Shown: in pieces, positions 46,701 to 58,839 of the stretch
Numbering within the stretch: the first letter of the stretch is position 1
Layout of the letters: each line of letters starts with the position of its first letter
DNA from: Sitta carolinensis
Taxonomy: Eukaryota > Chordata > Aves > Passeriformes > Sittidae
Assembly (NCBI GenBank): GCA_032173965.1
Contig: CM063292.1
Coordinates: 541,001 to 605,000, forward strand
Reading direction: 5' to 3'
Length of the DNA stretch: 64,000 nt
Translations under genes and position numbers: made by a program
Notes under the pieces: generated by a model
Database searches by the model: none
Told to the model about the DNA's origin: nothing
Seen by the model: the letters and a program-made list of their open reading frames with translations, nothing else

Positions 46701-46870
46701 CTCAAAGTTACACAGTACGAAGCAATTATCCCAAAGTGGCAATTTTATTTGAAAATAACATTTAAATTAAAATGGGCATTTCAGGGCCTCCTGCTGAAGA
46801 GTGACATGGGCTGTTCAGGGGCCCACTGTCACTTTGTCAGCTGTCACATGCTGCCTCCTGCTAAATGGGC
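43800..46870. other. Unique non-coding DNA
   Basis: Repeat-poor. The only simple sequence is an AAT/AAC run at 44740-44766. Chance open frames only. Confidence 0.4.
44740..44766 (+). repeat. (AAT)n microsatellite
   Basis: ATAATAATAATAATAACAAT: a short AAT trinucleotide run with one AAC interruption. Confidence 0.85.
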
Positions 46871-46879
46871 GCAGTTTGC

Positions 46880-47050
46880 CTTTACCCTTTATCCAGACTC
46901 TTAAAAATGCCGCACGCATTTTATGAAGACCAACTAAGTGGGATTGCATCTCTGACAGCTGTTCCAGCTTGGACTCAGTGAAAGCGCTTTGCATACATCT
47001 ATCTTTTCTGCTAACAATTTGGATAGATAACAAAGCTCAAGGAGAGGGGT
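46880..47050. promoter_or_regulatory. Candidate regulatory element
   Basis: 'ccgcacgcattttatgaaga', 'gtgggattgcatctctgaca', 'agctgttcc', 'gaaagcgctttgcatacatc' and 'gatagataacaaag'. It mixes an E-box-like CAGCTG, a POU-like TTTGCAT and a GATA core in repeat-free DNA. Low-confidence inference. Confidence 0.22.
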
Positions 47051-47670
47051 GTGCCAGAGGAGAGTGCTGGAACAAAGAGCTGCCACGCCCCAGTCACCTT
47101 GGAGCACCCAGCCCAGGGGAACACCAATCTAGGGGATGTTTCATGAGAGCTCAGCTTTGGTTAAATAACTTTTAGGTCTCCTACCTCCTTGCAGCAGGTA
47201 GCTGTTCATCCTGCAAATCCCACCACAGCCAAGTGTCCCTGTGGAGCTGGCAAAGAGGCAATGCTGTCCCGGGCTGGGTCACCAAGAACTAGGGACAACA
47301 GTGCAAAGCTGACAGCACACGAGGGACTCAGGATTCTCTGGATTCCTTTACACTTGGTAAATTCCAAACTGCTCCTTAAAATTTGGCAATTGTCCTGATT
47401 CTCTCTCCTCCTCTTTTCACCAACACATTTGACTATTAAAAGTTGCCATGTCACAAACACTGTCTCTCAGCCGGTACACTGCCAGGCTGATGAGGTACAG
47501 CGAGGGTGGCACCTCATCACTTCTCTCGAGGCCAGTGTTCCTCAAACATAAAGCACATTTCAAGCCTCAGATATGCTCCAGGGCTATGCACACACCACAC
47601 GCTCCTCAGCACCTGCAGACACACCCACCAGCAGCCCTCAACTGTCCCTCGTGTTCCTCTGCACCTGTAC

Positions 47671-47770
47671 CAGAATCCCAGAGTCACTGGGGCTGGAAAA
47701 GCCCTCCCAGCCCAGAGCCCAGCCTGTGACCCAGCCACACCTCATCACCAGACCAGAGCTCACCTGGCTA
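47671..47770 (-). mobile_element. CR1 LINE, 3'-end fragment (another subfamily)
   Basis: 'cagaatcccagagtcactgg', 'ggctggaaaagccctcccag', 'cctgtgacccagccacacct', 'catcaccagaccagagctca' follow the reverse complement of the CR1 subfamily whose 3' end reads 'ggctggaaaagacctccaag'. It is short and diverges quickly after 47770. Confidence 0.75.
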
Positions 47771-47779
47771 TCATCTCTG

Positions 47780-50690
47780 CAATCCTGCTGGACCTCCTGT
47801 CTAGGAGGAGACAATCCCTAAAACTAACCTGGCTATCCTGAAACCCTCTCCTCTCCAGGCCCATAGCCCATGAGACAAGGAAAGCTGTTATGATGAAAGT
47901 GGCAATTCCTATTGGCAAGGCAGAAGCAAGGGATCCATTCAAAATAAGGCCAATACTGTCTGCACTGATTCTCTAGAATCACTAGATACTCAGAGATACT
48001 CATACTGAGGATTCTGTAGTTATAGAGTTAAATCACTAAATATATGAATATAGAAATATTTGTGAAACAAAACCTTCCTCATAAAAAAGCTCCTACACAA
48101 TGGAGCTGAAGCAACTGGTGGTCACCATGGCTCCTTTTGTTTCTGGGTTCAAGAAGGAAGTTTCCTACCAGGAAGGCCAGTTTCTTGGGTCAGTGTTTCC
48201 CCAGTAAGAAGGCCAGTCTTGGGTCTTGAAGTTTTCCAGTTCCATGAGACTCTCTGTGCCTTAATTTCCTTCCACAACAGGATGACGTTTTCATGCTAGA
48301 TTATGTTCCAAAGACTTTCAGAGCTGAGATTTTCACATCTATGGTAATGAGGACCCCTTAGAGTAGGTGGAACATGTGCAGGAGATTCACTGATGGGAAG
48401 CAAATTCTAATTTCTTCCTGCTTTTATTGCTGATTAAAGTGAAGAAATGTCTGTACTTTGCTCCATTCTGTGTTATGAGATCTCACATAATCACTGACAA
48501 TAGTTTAAGGTATTATCTGATCTATGGAAGTGCATGTATTTAAAAAGAGGTAAAAGTCTTAAACCCAACATATTAAACATGAAAGGGGTGTCTGGTTTAC
48601 TTGTTCAAAGTAAGGTATTTGCTCCCAGGAGTGACACATCTATCACTAATTAAACAATTAATTTATTATGCAGCACTTGCAGAAAACAACATATTTGAAG
48701 TCTGCAAACATCTGCTAAAGAATGGAAAATAATTTGGATACAAATAATTATCTTCAGGATTTTTCTTTACACTGGAAGATGCTAAACACAATTCAAGTGT
48801 TGTTTTCTCTGAGCTAAATAACAGTCATGGTGTCACCAGCAATGCCAAGGCAAAGTGGAGCAGGAACAGGGAGTGGTTTTCCTGAATGTGCCCATTTCTG
48901 GGTCATTTGAGAGCATGTGCAGAGAGACAGATGATTCCTCACAGCCTCAGACTGCCAGAGAGCAGGAGCACAGGAGCTGCAGCAGTGCCAGGGAGTCTGC
49001 TGAAAGCCCATGAGGAGCTGCCCAGTCTGGGCACTGGGCAGCAGGTGAGCTTCTCCACCCCCTTCCCAGTGACCAAACATCAACAGCAGTCAGTCCTTCT
49101 GTCCTCCATGACCCAAAACTCCTTGCAGGAAATCCCACAGCATGTCCCATACAGCTGTACATACACACACAGTGTGTTTTGGAGGAGAGGGATGTTCTCA
49201 GGCACACAAACAGATGCAGTTGCCTCTCGGTGAGGATTCAAAGGTCTGTCCCTTTATCTAAAGGTGTAATTCAAAATCTTGTCCATCACATCAAGCACCC
49301 CATTCAGCTGGAGCAGAGGTCCTAATCTGCCCTGCAGAGCCTTTTTCACTCCCAGCTTTCTCAAATACCATGACAGTGAAGGAACTATCTCAGCCATCAG
49401 CTTTCACTTCAGCTTTTCTCTGCCATCATTCTCAGATTTTTGTCTCCTGTTGACTTTCTTTCTCCCTAACACCCCTAAAAATCTTTTACTTAACATCTTT
49501 ATTGCTTAAATACTTGCCTAGACATCCACTGCTTGTCACACACAGAATGCAAACATCCTTTCTCCAGTCTTACCAGCTTCTTATTCTTCCAAGAGCCAGG
49601 GCAAAAAAAAATCTTTCAAGTTCAACACCATGGCATTGCAACCATCTACAGGTGCTTCCTTTTGAGTGTACCTGTATTTTCTCCCTCCTTTATAGTCCCT
49701 TATGAACCATTCTACACCACTTCCCCTTCAGTATCCAGCAGCTAATCCCATCCTTGCATATTTCTTTCCATCAGCCTCCATCACAATTCTTTTCTGTATT
49801 CATGTTCTCTCCTGTGCTGCTCTTTAACTGGGCCTTCTCTAAGATGCAGAAAACAATTCCACTATTTTTGAATTGTATATTAAAGCTCTCCTTTTCTGTG
49901 TTGGCTGCAGTTACACTGACTGTCTCTGGAGCCCATAGCTGACCACACCATCCCATATCCCCACAGTTTTTGTGTCACCCCTTGATTTCAGCAACACTTG
50001 TCACTCACCTCAGACAAGAAAACCCCTTAGGTTTACAAGAGAACCCCTCAGGCAGAGATTTGTTTTATCCCAATAAATTTATCAAAACTACTTTCCCTGT
50101 GAACTACAGGCTCTTTTTCTGCTGCAGCACACGTGGACTGAGAAACAGCGAATGCACGAGGGGTGGGTGGGGAGGCCCCCACCAGGGCCCGGGGATGGCA
50201 GGACACAGGGCTGTGCCCAGAAACGCTCCCAGCTGGCAAAGCTGGTGGCCACGGGGCCCCTGAGAAGGGTGGGGGTGTGGGCACCTGCCTGGCCTCACTC
50301 AGCTCCTGCCACACTGCAGAGCTGCTTCAGTGCAGCTCTCACAGGAGGAGCTTCCGCACTTCTGAACGTGATTAGAGAAAAGACTGGAAAATGGGATCCT
50401 CATGTTCATTATGAGAAAAGTAGTGCTTGAAATAAAGTCCCAAATATGTTTTGTAGTTGCCTTAGATATCACCATTATTAGTGGCCTTAAGAGGTGCGAG
50501 AAATTTCTATAACTAAAAACGTAACAAAGGACCAGAGTACTTGGGGAGAACAGTAGAAAAATCAGGCTGCCTTTTTTTTTTTTTTTTTAATAGATTTTAA
50601 AGGTATACAGTTCTTGCGATTTAAATTTACCACCAAACCTCCCAGCTTCTCCCCAGTGTACCAATTCAGGGCTACTTAGAAGGAAAAAAA
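47780..50690. other. Unique non-coding DNA, partly pyrimidine-rich
   Basis: No gene or repeat family recognised. The plus strand is C/T-biased at about 49280-49930 and an uninterrupted T17 run lies at 50572-50588. GC-rich at 50150-50330 without repeat signature. Confidence 0.4.
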
Positions 50691-50699
50691 AGGAGAGAA

Positions 50700-50940
50700 A
50701 AAGGAAAATCATTAAACAACCCCCAAAAAGAGGGCTCAATGAGGTCTCATTTCGTCGTAATGAGCTCCAATTTAACATGATCATTATTTCTGACATTAAA
50801 GGCCTGTGAATAGTGTCACATGCCCAGAAGCTATTTTTTTTTTACCCTCTAATGCCAGAAATAACAAGCTGCAGTTAAGGGACAGTGAATCAGGGTCTGT
50901 AAAATTACATTAAAATAGGAATTTCACTACTGATAGAATG
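50700..50940. promoter_or_regulatory. Candidate conserved non-coding element
   Basis: 'ctcatttcgtcgtaatgagc' (two CpGs inside AT-rich DNA and a CTCATT/AATGAG inverted repeat), 'ccaatttaacatgatcatta', 'gacattaaaggcctgtg' and 'gtaaaattacattaaaatag'. Repeat-free and enhancer-like, ending shortly before the 17-bp minisatellite region. Conservation is untested. Confidence 0.3.
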
Positions 50941-51177
50941 ACTCTTATCTAGGCAGCCCGTTCTGGAGGAGGTTTCTGGAGCGTGTGGCTGCTGAGATGG
51001 GGCTGGTACCGGCCACCCTCGCACGGTGCCCGGGGCTGCCCCGAGGAGAAGGAGCCAGCACGAGGCAGGCCAGGCTCACTGCAGCCAGGGACCAACTGCT
51101 CCTGCCGAGAGCCCTGCCAGAGCACGAGCTCAGCCTGGCCCACGCAGGGAGCTGGGGTGGATGGAGAGAGCCCTGGC

Positions 51178-51892
51178 AGAGACACCCCACGGTCAGAGAC
51201 ACCCCATGGTCAGGGACATGCCACGGTCAGGGTGACCTCACAGTCAGAGACCCCCACGGTCAGAGACACCCCACGGTCAGGGACACCCCATGGTTAGGGT
51301 CACCCCACGGTCAGGGTCACCCCACGGTCAGAGACACCCCACGGTCAGGACACCCCACGGTCAGGGACACCCCATGGTCAGGGACACCCCATGGTTAGGG
51401 TCACCCCACGGTCAGGGTCACCCCACGGTCAGAGACACCCCACGGTCAGGGACACCCCACGGTCAGGGACACCCCATGGTCAGGGACACACCATGGTTAG
51501 GGTCACCCCACGGTCAGGGTCACCCCACAGTCAGGGACACCCCATGGTCAGGGACACCCCACGGTCAGGGTCACCCCACGGTCAGGGACATGCCACGGTC
51601 AGGGACATGCCACGGTCAGGGTCACCCCACGGTCAGGGTCACCCCACGGTCAGAGACACCCCATGGTCAGGGTCACCCCATGGTCAGGGACACACCATGG
51701 TTAGGGTCACCCCACGGTCAGGGTCACCCCACGGTCAGGGACACCCCACGGTCAGGGACACCCCACGGTCAGAGACACCCCATGGTCAGGGACATACCAT
51801 GGTCAGGGACACCCCATGGTCAGGGTCACCCCATGGTCAGGGACACCCCACGGTCAGGGTCACCTCATGGTCAGGGACACCCCACGGTAAGT
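51178..51892. repeat. Minisatellite, 17-bp unit, ~42 copies
   Basis: The unit is CCACGGTCAGGGACACC, with CATGG and GGTCACC variants. The period is 17 bp from 51191 to 51886. Because 17 is not a multiple of three, the reading frame repeats every 51 bp and all frames remain open (up to 230 codons of HPTVRDTPRSG-like repeats), a by-product rather than a gene. The CCATGGTCAGGGACACC form differs by one base from the CR1 sequence at 33560-33576. Confidence 0.97.
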
Positions 51893-51899
51893 GGTGGGA

Positions 51900-53200
51900 G
51901 TGAGGGAAGAACCAGCAGGGCAGCCCAAGAGAGCCCCTCCTCAAAGGAACAGACACAGGCCTGGGAAACACGGCTTGCCTGAGTGCAGGAATAAATTCTT
52001 CCACCCAGGGCACGAGGGGTTGAGAGAGTCTGGTGCCACAGGAGCACCTGGAGCACGCATCCCTCCAACATGTGGTACCCTGACAAAACCCTGCACGGCT
52101 CAGAGCCCTTCCTTTTAGCTTCTTGTTTTAAGGAAGTTACTGGGTCGATGCAGGTCACCTCCCGCTTCTGCCATGTAAAGCTGTCCAAGGTGATTTCACA
52201 GCCTCACAAAGGTGCCAGGGTTGGTCAGTGTGTGAGCTGGGCAGAGAAGCTGCAGTGCCAGAGGCAGCCAGTGTGAGGGAAGCGAGCTCAGCTACAGGTA
52301 CACTTGGGAAGATTTGATCAGTTTTACTTCCTTGTATTAAATATGCATGACGCCAAATTTCTACCCACAAAGTACACATCCAACATCAGGACACGGCTCC
52401 AGAACTGGACACAGAGACCAGATGGTCTCAGCTGTCACCTCACACTCCAGGTGAAACATTTAGTGTTACAAGAACACAGAGACACATATGCACCCTCAGA
52501 AAACACACTTGCCTGCACACAGCACACACAAACCAGCTATGTCCAATGGTATTATTCCCATTTTATGACACATGAAAGCCTCAGTGATGTTAACTGGGGA
52601 TGAACAGATGATTTTGGGGGTATTTTTGCCTGAAACACTTACAGGTAAGGTCACTTCCATCCAAAGGAAACAAAGAAATTCTCCAATGAATGAATGACTT
52701 TCCTAGGCTTGTCGAAGAGCCCATGCACACGAGCACATGTGTGTGGACACTCGGGCATTGCACAAGTCCATAGCAGGGCTGGATCCAGACTATGAACTGT
52801 GTGCAACTGGGAACAGGCAATTCAGCACCTGCAAGGCAGAGACAGAGGGAGAAGGGGCAGAAAGAAATGCAAGTTGATGTGTACCTGTGAAACGTGGGTA
52901 AGGGCAAGGCTGGAGGAGCTTTCAAGGAAAAAGGCCCCCGTTTGTGTCTTCACTGATAATTGGTTTGTTTGTGTGGAGCAAGCAGGTGGAAAAGGCATCG
53001 GGAAAAAGTGATGGAGTGAAACAGCATGGGCTGTGCTTCCCTGCCTGCCGAGGGGGAGAGAAATTGTGAGCAACTGAGGGAGGTCCCCGAGGGGTTCATT
53101 AAGTGACTGGCCCTTCACAGCCCCCTGCCAGAGCTGACCTGGAAACATTAACGCGAGGCCAGAGCTACAGCACGGGGGAGCGGGCTGCAGTGGGCACAAA
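51900..53200. other. Unique non-coding DNA
   Basis: No supported gene or repeat family. Short chance open frames only. Confidence 0.4.
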
Positions 53201-53204
53201 CCCT

Positions 53205-53425
53205 GGCTCTGTCCGTCTGTCCGTCCCGACACAGCTCCCGGGAATGTATGTCTGTCTGTCTGTCTGTCTGTCCCGGCACAGCTCCCGGCTCTGTCTGTCT
53301 CTCTGTCCCGGCACAGCTCCCGGGAATGTCTGTCTGTCTGTCCCGACACAGCTCCCGGGAATGTCCGTCTGTCTGTTCCGACACAGCTCCCGGGAATGTC
53401 TGTCTGTCTGTCTGTCCCGTCCCCG
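53205..53425. repeat. Minisatellite, ~35-48-bp unit with embedded TCTG runs, 5 copies
   Basis: ACAGCTCCCGGGAATGTC or ACAGCTCCCGGCTCTGTC alternates with runs of TCTG and TCCG (two to five copies each). The ACAGCTCCCGG core occurs five times; unit length varies with the TCTG count. The minus-strand open frame (PGAVSGQTDR-like repeats, 227 codons at 53505-52822) is an artefact. CpG-rich DNA continues to about 53480. Confidence 0.9.
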
Positions 53426-53489
53426 CGCTGCGGGAGGAGCTGTCCCGGCACCGCCTCGGCAGAACGGGCACGGCACACGGGGACAAGTG

Positions 53490-54760
53490 TCACAGCAGCG
53501 ACCACACAACATCACCTGCACTAGGAGGTGACAAAGATTTACCAGGAAATGGGGCAGCTGCTGAGACCAAGATGAGCAGGTAGAGGAGGAATAGGAAGAC
53601 CAAAAGAAAGCTTAGGGAACGATCCCATTTGTCATTTAAAATTTGAGGATTTAAAACCCATGGAATCTGGAGTTTGGAAACAGAGCTGAAGGTCTAACAG
53701 AGCTGCCCCACAAACACTGCTCCCGTCTGCATGGAGGGCCCAAGCAGGCAGAGAGCAGCGCCTGCACCGGCCAGTGGGACGAGGGAGAGTGGGAGCTGAG
53801 CATCAGGGGCATCCAACACATCTGCCTCAAACTCCACTCACATCACACGTGAGGACAGGACAAAGCCCAGAGCACTCAGTTTAACCTGCACTGACAGAAT
53901 AATTCCAATTTATGACCAAGTCACCTCTCCAAAGTCATGTTCGTGCCACCCTCAGTCCTTCTAAAACACGAGTCTTCTCTCCTCTTTCCTGGGCCTCCAC
54001 TGGAATATAATCTCAGGATTTTAAACCCTACCAATCAATCAAAAAGTATTTCAAAAGGCTTAACAGAAACTTAAAAGACAAAAGTAAAAATAAGCAAAAA
54101 AAAAAACCTGACCTAAGAGGGAAGGGAGACGATGACTTTCTTGTTACAAAACAGAACAGAGTCAACCACATTAAAAAGTGAACTAAGGCACAAACATGGC
54201 ACGAAGGAAATGTCTGTCCTTCTCAAAGAGCACTTATCATCATCTGTTTGCTGACAACATTACAGTCATATGGGGAGATTTTGACTGCACCAGGGTCTTC
54301 CACATGTATTTAGTTTTTTTGGGGGGTGAAAACGCCCAGAAAACAAAGAAAACTTTGCCATGCATTAGATTTGTCCACAAGGCCAGCGATGAAAGGCCCC
54401 AGGGTGCCCAACCTGGGACTACAACAGGTGACAATGACCCCAGTGCACAGGTGTGGCTGCAAATGCCACGGGCAACCAACGCCTGGGGCCCCAGGGAGCA
54501 AACACTCCCATGGGCAGAGCCATCTACTCTGCTCCCAGGCAGGACTCCTCTGATTGCAGCATGTGCCAGGTCTGGTATTATTCTACTGCATTAACTTGCT
54601 TTTCCCTTGCAGAAATCAAATCCCAGTGAACTCTGCTTGGGGAAAAGGCTCTGAACAAACAGCTTTTCCTGTTCCTGTGACCTGTCTCGCTCTCTGAGTG
54701 CTGCCAGCTGACAAGGGACTGGAAGACACAGATCAGGAGAAGAACTGGGTAATCATATAT
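53490..54760. other. Unique non-coding DNA
   Basis: No supported feature. Confidence 0.4.
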
Positions 54761-54769
54761 TAGTATTTT

Positions 54770-54960
54770 TTAAAATAAAAACTGACTCCAAGTTTTTTAG
54801 TCAATTAAACACATCCAGCACATCATGTATGTGATGTAATGACAGCTTGAGACTCGAAATGCTTTTGATGCATTATTAACCATAAAAAAGGCATTAAATA
54901 CCGAGCTTGAATGCCATAGGGATGCATATTTCAATAGAAATTATTTTTCAATATATGCTT
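54770..54960. promoter_or_regulatory. Candidate regulatory element
   Basis: 'ttagtcaattaaacacatcc', 'gatgtaatgacagc', 'gatgcattattaaccataaa', 'gcattaaataccgagc' and 'gatgcatatttcaatag'. A dense series of AT homeodomain-like cores in repeat-free DNA with two kept CpGs. Low-confidence inference. Confidence 0.25.
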
Positions 54961-54964
54961 AAAG

Positions 54965-55865
54965 TTTATATTGGTAAACAGATGACTGGGGGCTGTCAGG
55001 ACTACAGACAGATTTATGTTTAGTTGGAGTCTTTTGGAAATGAAGGGAAATAGCTGGACTTGTTGAGCACATGGAAGGGATATAATTCTTTCTGCCAGTT
55101 GAGAGGAGGGTGAGCAGTAGCTTGGAAGCTGCCCCAGTTGGGAATATTAATTTTAGAGTGACAGTTGGGAATTTTGCCAGGTAAATACAATCTTGGTGGA
55201 AAAAAAGAAAAGGAGAAACATGACATTTTGCTACCTGATTGAGAGGTGTCACATTCATTTTCTGCACCTGCGAACAGAAGTCAAAGCACCAAAAGGGAAA
55301 CTAAACCTGGTGCTCCAACATCAAATAATCCCTGGCAGAAACTTGGGTTTTCATCCAGTGTTTTATTACCAGCATGAACCCACTCTTGTCACGTACTAAA
55401 CAAGCCCAAAGCATCCCTTGCAGCCCTCCCTCCCGCAGCAGACACTCAGGGCAGTGACACTCCCTGCAGCACACTCGTGCTCTGCCCCTGCAGCCCTGAG
55501 CCCCGGCGGGCAGGGAAGGAAAGCAGAACCCAGTGCAGGGGCTCATGCAGACCCTCCCCTGCCAGGATCACTCTTCCCTCACTGCCATGGGAGCTCTGCA
55601 GATTAAATGTCCAGGCTGAAGGATTAGGTACCTGCCATTTTACAAGAAATCTAAAATTTCAGCATATCAGTGTTGCAAATGCCTTGTTGCTATTCGCATT
55701 ACTTCACCAGCTTCCCTTTATAAATATATATATTATCGTAACCAACTTTGGTTTGGTATTGGGGCCCAGGCCTGCCAAAGTAACACCCAATGCCCATTGA
55801 TTTTGCAGGGACATTATGGATGTGAGGTCTGCAGGATCAACCCCGGCACATTTAGATCTTCAAAC
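54965..55865. other. Unique non-coding DNA
   Basis: No feature recognised. A short TA-rich stretch lies at about 55721-55735 and a small GC-rich part at 55420-55590. Confidence 0.38.
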
Positions 55866-55870
55866 ATTTG

Positions 55871-56000
55871 TACACCGTTATCAAGCTGTCTTGTACTTCT
55901 CTCTCTGCCAGGCTACACATAGTCAGCTCCTTTAATCTTTCCTCAGAGATCAATCCCTCAGCCCCTTAATCCTTTTTGTTGCTCTTGTCTAATCTCCCCG
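55871..56000 (-). mobile_element. Ancient CR1-like LINE relic
   Basis: In plus orientation 'tatcaagctgtcttgtactt', 'ctctctgccaggctacacat', 'cctttaatctttcctcagag' and 'ccccttaatcctttttgttg' followed by 'ctcttgtctaatct' track the conserved reverse-complement layout of old amniote CR1 3' sequence ('tcaacctttcctcat', 'tttaatcatttttgttgctc'). Strongly diverged; edges approximate. Confidence 0.55.
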
Positions 56001-56009
56001 TGCTCTGCC

Positions 56010-58165
56010 GATACCTCTCAGCCTCGGTGCCCGAAGAGAGCGTGGCGCTCCAGGCACGGGGAGCCCCCGTCACCAGAGAAGCTTCCAGAACATCTTCTGG
56101 CACTGGGAAGAGATTCTGTCTGTACACACTGACCGGGTTGCTTTGTCACCACAGTACAAATGAGGCATTTCTCACCACGCCCCAAGAAGGTGCCTCTGCT
56201 TTCATTTCTCAGCAGTGGATGTGGCAGAATATGGGCAGCCCCTCCAAAACAGTGATGTTTTCGATGCAAGACCTGACAATTGGATGTGCGCAGGTGCAAA
56301 GGGTCCCTGAGCTGTCCTGTGATGGAGCCAGAGCTGCCCAGCCCTGCAGGACACCCACGCCCCACATGCAAACCCCTGAGCAGCACAAAGCACTGCTAGA
56401 GCCATCAGAAAGGGAGCCCTGGCAAACCCCAGCAACTCCCCCAGGCCTGCAAGGCTTTCCCCGTGCACACAGTGAAACAGCAGCTCTGGGCTCTGGGAAA
56501 CTGCAGGGGCTCACACCCACCCCCTGGGCTGATCTGAAATGCAGCTCCACCATTTCACTGCCAAAGAATGCTGCAAAAAAACAGAGAGAAAAACACAGGT
56601 TAAGTTGCCTTTAATCTCTAATTCCTGTACAAGAACGGATTGCACGTGGTAAAGGATAAAGGCAGATCCGAAGTCAGCGGGTTATGCAGACTGTGCCAGA
56701 CCTTCGCTTTCAGAGAGACACAGCCTGGGGAATTACACAAATGGCCTTCCATTGCCCTCTTCGGTTCTTTTTATGGCAAAATGCTTTGCTTTTATCAATT
56801 CCTCCCCCTTCTGCAGGTCCCAGAGGCTCAGGCCAAACAAAAGGCAGATGCGCAAAGTGCACCCTTCTCCCCCGAATGCAGCGGGAGCCCCGCTCCGCAG
56901 GGAAGCCACGGCCGCCTGGAAAACGCTCTCGAAAAGTAAAAGCCAGTAAAGAGCGGCCGATCTTTCTGCCTGGGTGAAGGAATTTGGCCTCAGCCAAAAA
57001 AAAAAAAAAGAAGGTGGGGGGAAGGAGGGGCTGCTCTTTTCAAGCCCCCGTAGGCGCCACAGCACTGAACTGTGTCAGGCTGGAACAGACAGAGGAGGAA
57101 CACGAGCCTATTGTTGGAGACACCGTCAAAAATAGAAGCAGAGAGAAAATGATCCTGAGCAAGGATCTTGCAGGGAGAGGACCCTGAACAAGCAATGGCT
57201 TCAGCCATGGAAACCCGAGGTTCTCAGGGGTTCAGAGCAGGACCCTGAAGGCCAGGGAGCACCCGCGGTGCCCCAGCAATGACAGCAGAGTGACTCCTCC
57301 ACTGCCAGAGAAGGAGAGAGCCCAGCCCAGAGACCCCAGCGCAGGGTCACAAGCCCAAGACCAGTTTCAGGTGAAGTTCTTTTTGAATCAAACAAAATCT
57401 AACTGTTGTAAATAAAATTAAGGTTGATTTCAGGAGTGCCCACTTAGACTGCTGATGCTCTTACTCATGTGATTTTTGATGACAGACAATGAAGAATCTG
57501 TAATTGGCAGAGAAAGACATACAAACTGATGAGGAATCAACCAACATTTTTCTGCCACCTTTCAGTCTTAATATTGAATCACACATGAAGACCTGAATAA
57601 AGATTAAATCTGTAATAATTTACTCAAAATCAGATGCTCGCACAGTAGGACTGATGTACTACCTACATGCTGATTCAGCTTGAAACAACTAAACCCACAG
57701 CCCTGGCTCTTGGTAACAACTGATGAGTTGTGTTTGCTGCCAGGAGGAATGTTTAGCCACTGGATTAAATCTGTACACAAACCCTGAAGCCTCACTGGTA
57801 CAAGTTCATATTCAACACATCAATCTATTGGGTAGACTCAGTCTAAATGGGAAATCTCCTCCACTGCTGTTCTTGTTGTGCTGGCTCATCACTCCTTGGG
57901 AGCACCAGGAAGTGCTGCCTGCAATCCCTGGCTGCCATCTCCAAGGATCCAACTCCTACCTGAAGCAAGGAAAGCACTTGGATCTCACTGCAGCCTACCT
58001 CACCTGAAGGAATTTGCTAAACTCTGGGATGGGATATATCTCTTTTAAGTTTTGGCTTCTGCATTTCACAACCATAAGCCATGGTCACAGGTCAGCACAT
58101 AACCCACACATGAACATCTGTCTGTGAGGGACCAAGGCTGGAGTATAACTCACAGAGCTGAGATG
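56010..58165. other. Unique non-coding DNA
   Basis: A 212-codon plus-strand open frame at 55976-56614 overlaps the CR1 relic and resembles no family. An A-run lies at 56996-57009. No other feature recognised. Confidence 0.4.
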
Positions 58166-58170
58166 TCTGG

Positions 58171-58262
58171 TGCAAGGTGCCCTTGCCCATGGCTGGGGTT
58201 GGAATTAGGTGAGCATCAAGGTGCCTTCCAACACAAACCTCTCTGGGGTTCTGTGATTTCTC
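58171..58262 (+). mobile_element. CR1 LINE, short 3'-end fragment
   Basis: 'tgcccatggctggggttgga', 'attaggtgagcatcaaggtg', 'ccttccaacacaaacctctc', then 'tggggttctgtgatttctc'. Only about 90 bp of the 3' end. Confidence 0.87.
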
Positions 58263-58609
58263 ATCTGAGTGCAGCCTTTTGCACAGCTCCACTGTCCTTC
58301 CACTGGGCTCCGCTGCCCATCTGCCTTGTGAACATCATCCCAACACACTCTTCACAGCAAAGCCTTGTGAGCAAGCCAGCACACTTTCCCCAGCTAACTG
58401 AAGAAACAACAATGAAAACACTTTTCATTTTAAAAAAAGTATCTGTGGTACCAATGTGAGATGGAGTGGGGCATGGAACAGATCCTACCCAGCATGCGGG
58501 GCAGAGTATGGATGGAACTGGGAAGCATCCCTCTGGGAAGCATCCTTCTGGCACACCATGACCTATCCCTGAAGTTAGCTTTGTAGAGAAAATCCATATT
58601 TTTCTATGC

Positions 58610-58830
58610 TTTATTTTAAAAGAGATTCGAAACTGCTACTTGTATTTACAAACATGAGATATTGAAAGTTGGCCGATGTGTGCACGATTAATAAAACATC
58701 AGGTGCTGCCTCTCGCTTTAAATGTCTGCGTGTCTGGAAGCTGAAGAGCAGCTCATTTAAACAATGCATGTAATCTGGATAAGACTTCCCTGCAAATGTT
58801 CCCTCTTTCACTATGATACCCTTTAAAAAG
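58610..58830. promoter_or_regulatory. Candidate regulatory element
   Basis: 'ttttaaaagagattcgaaac', 'gtatttacaaacatgag' (forkhead-like TATTTACA), 'gtgcacgattaataaaacat', 'cgctttaaatgtctgcg' and 'aacaatgcatgtaatc'. Repeat-free AT-rich DNA with several retained CpGs. Low-confidence inference. Confidence 0.25.
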
Positions 58831-58839
58831 TGTAAAACA

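Noticed and set aside
51290..51982. 230-codon open frame plus a good splice donor (GGTAAGTGG at 51886) at the array end
   Set aside because: The donor is a single variant of the repeat unit running into unique DNA. All frames are open through the array and no acceptor or partner exon is recognisable.
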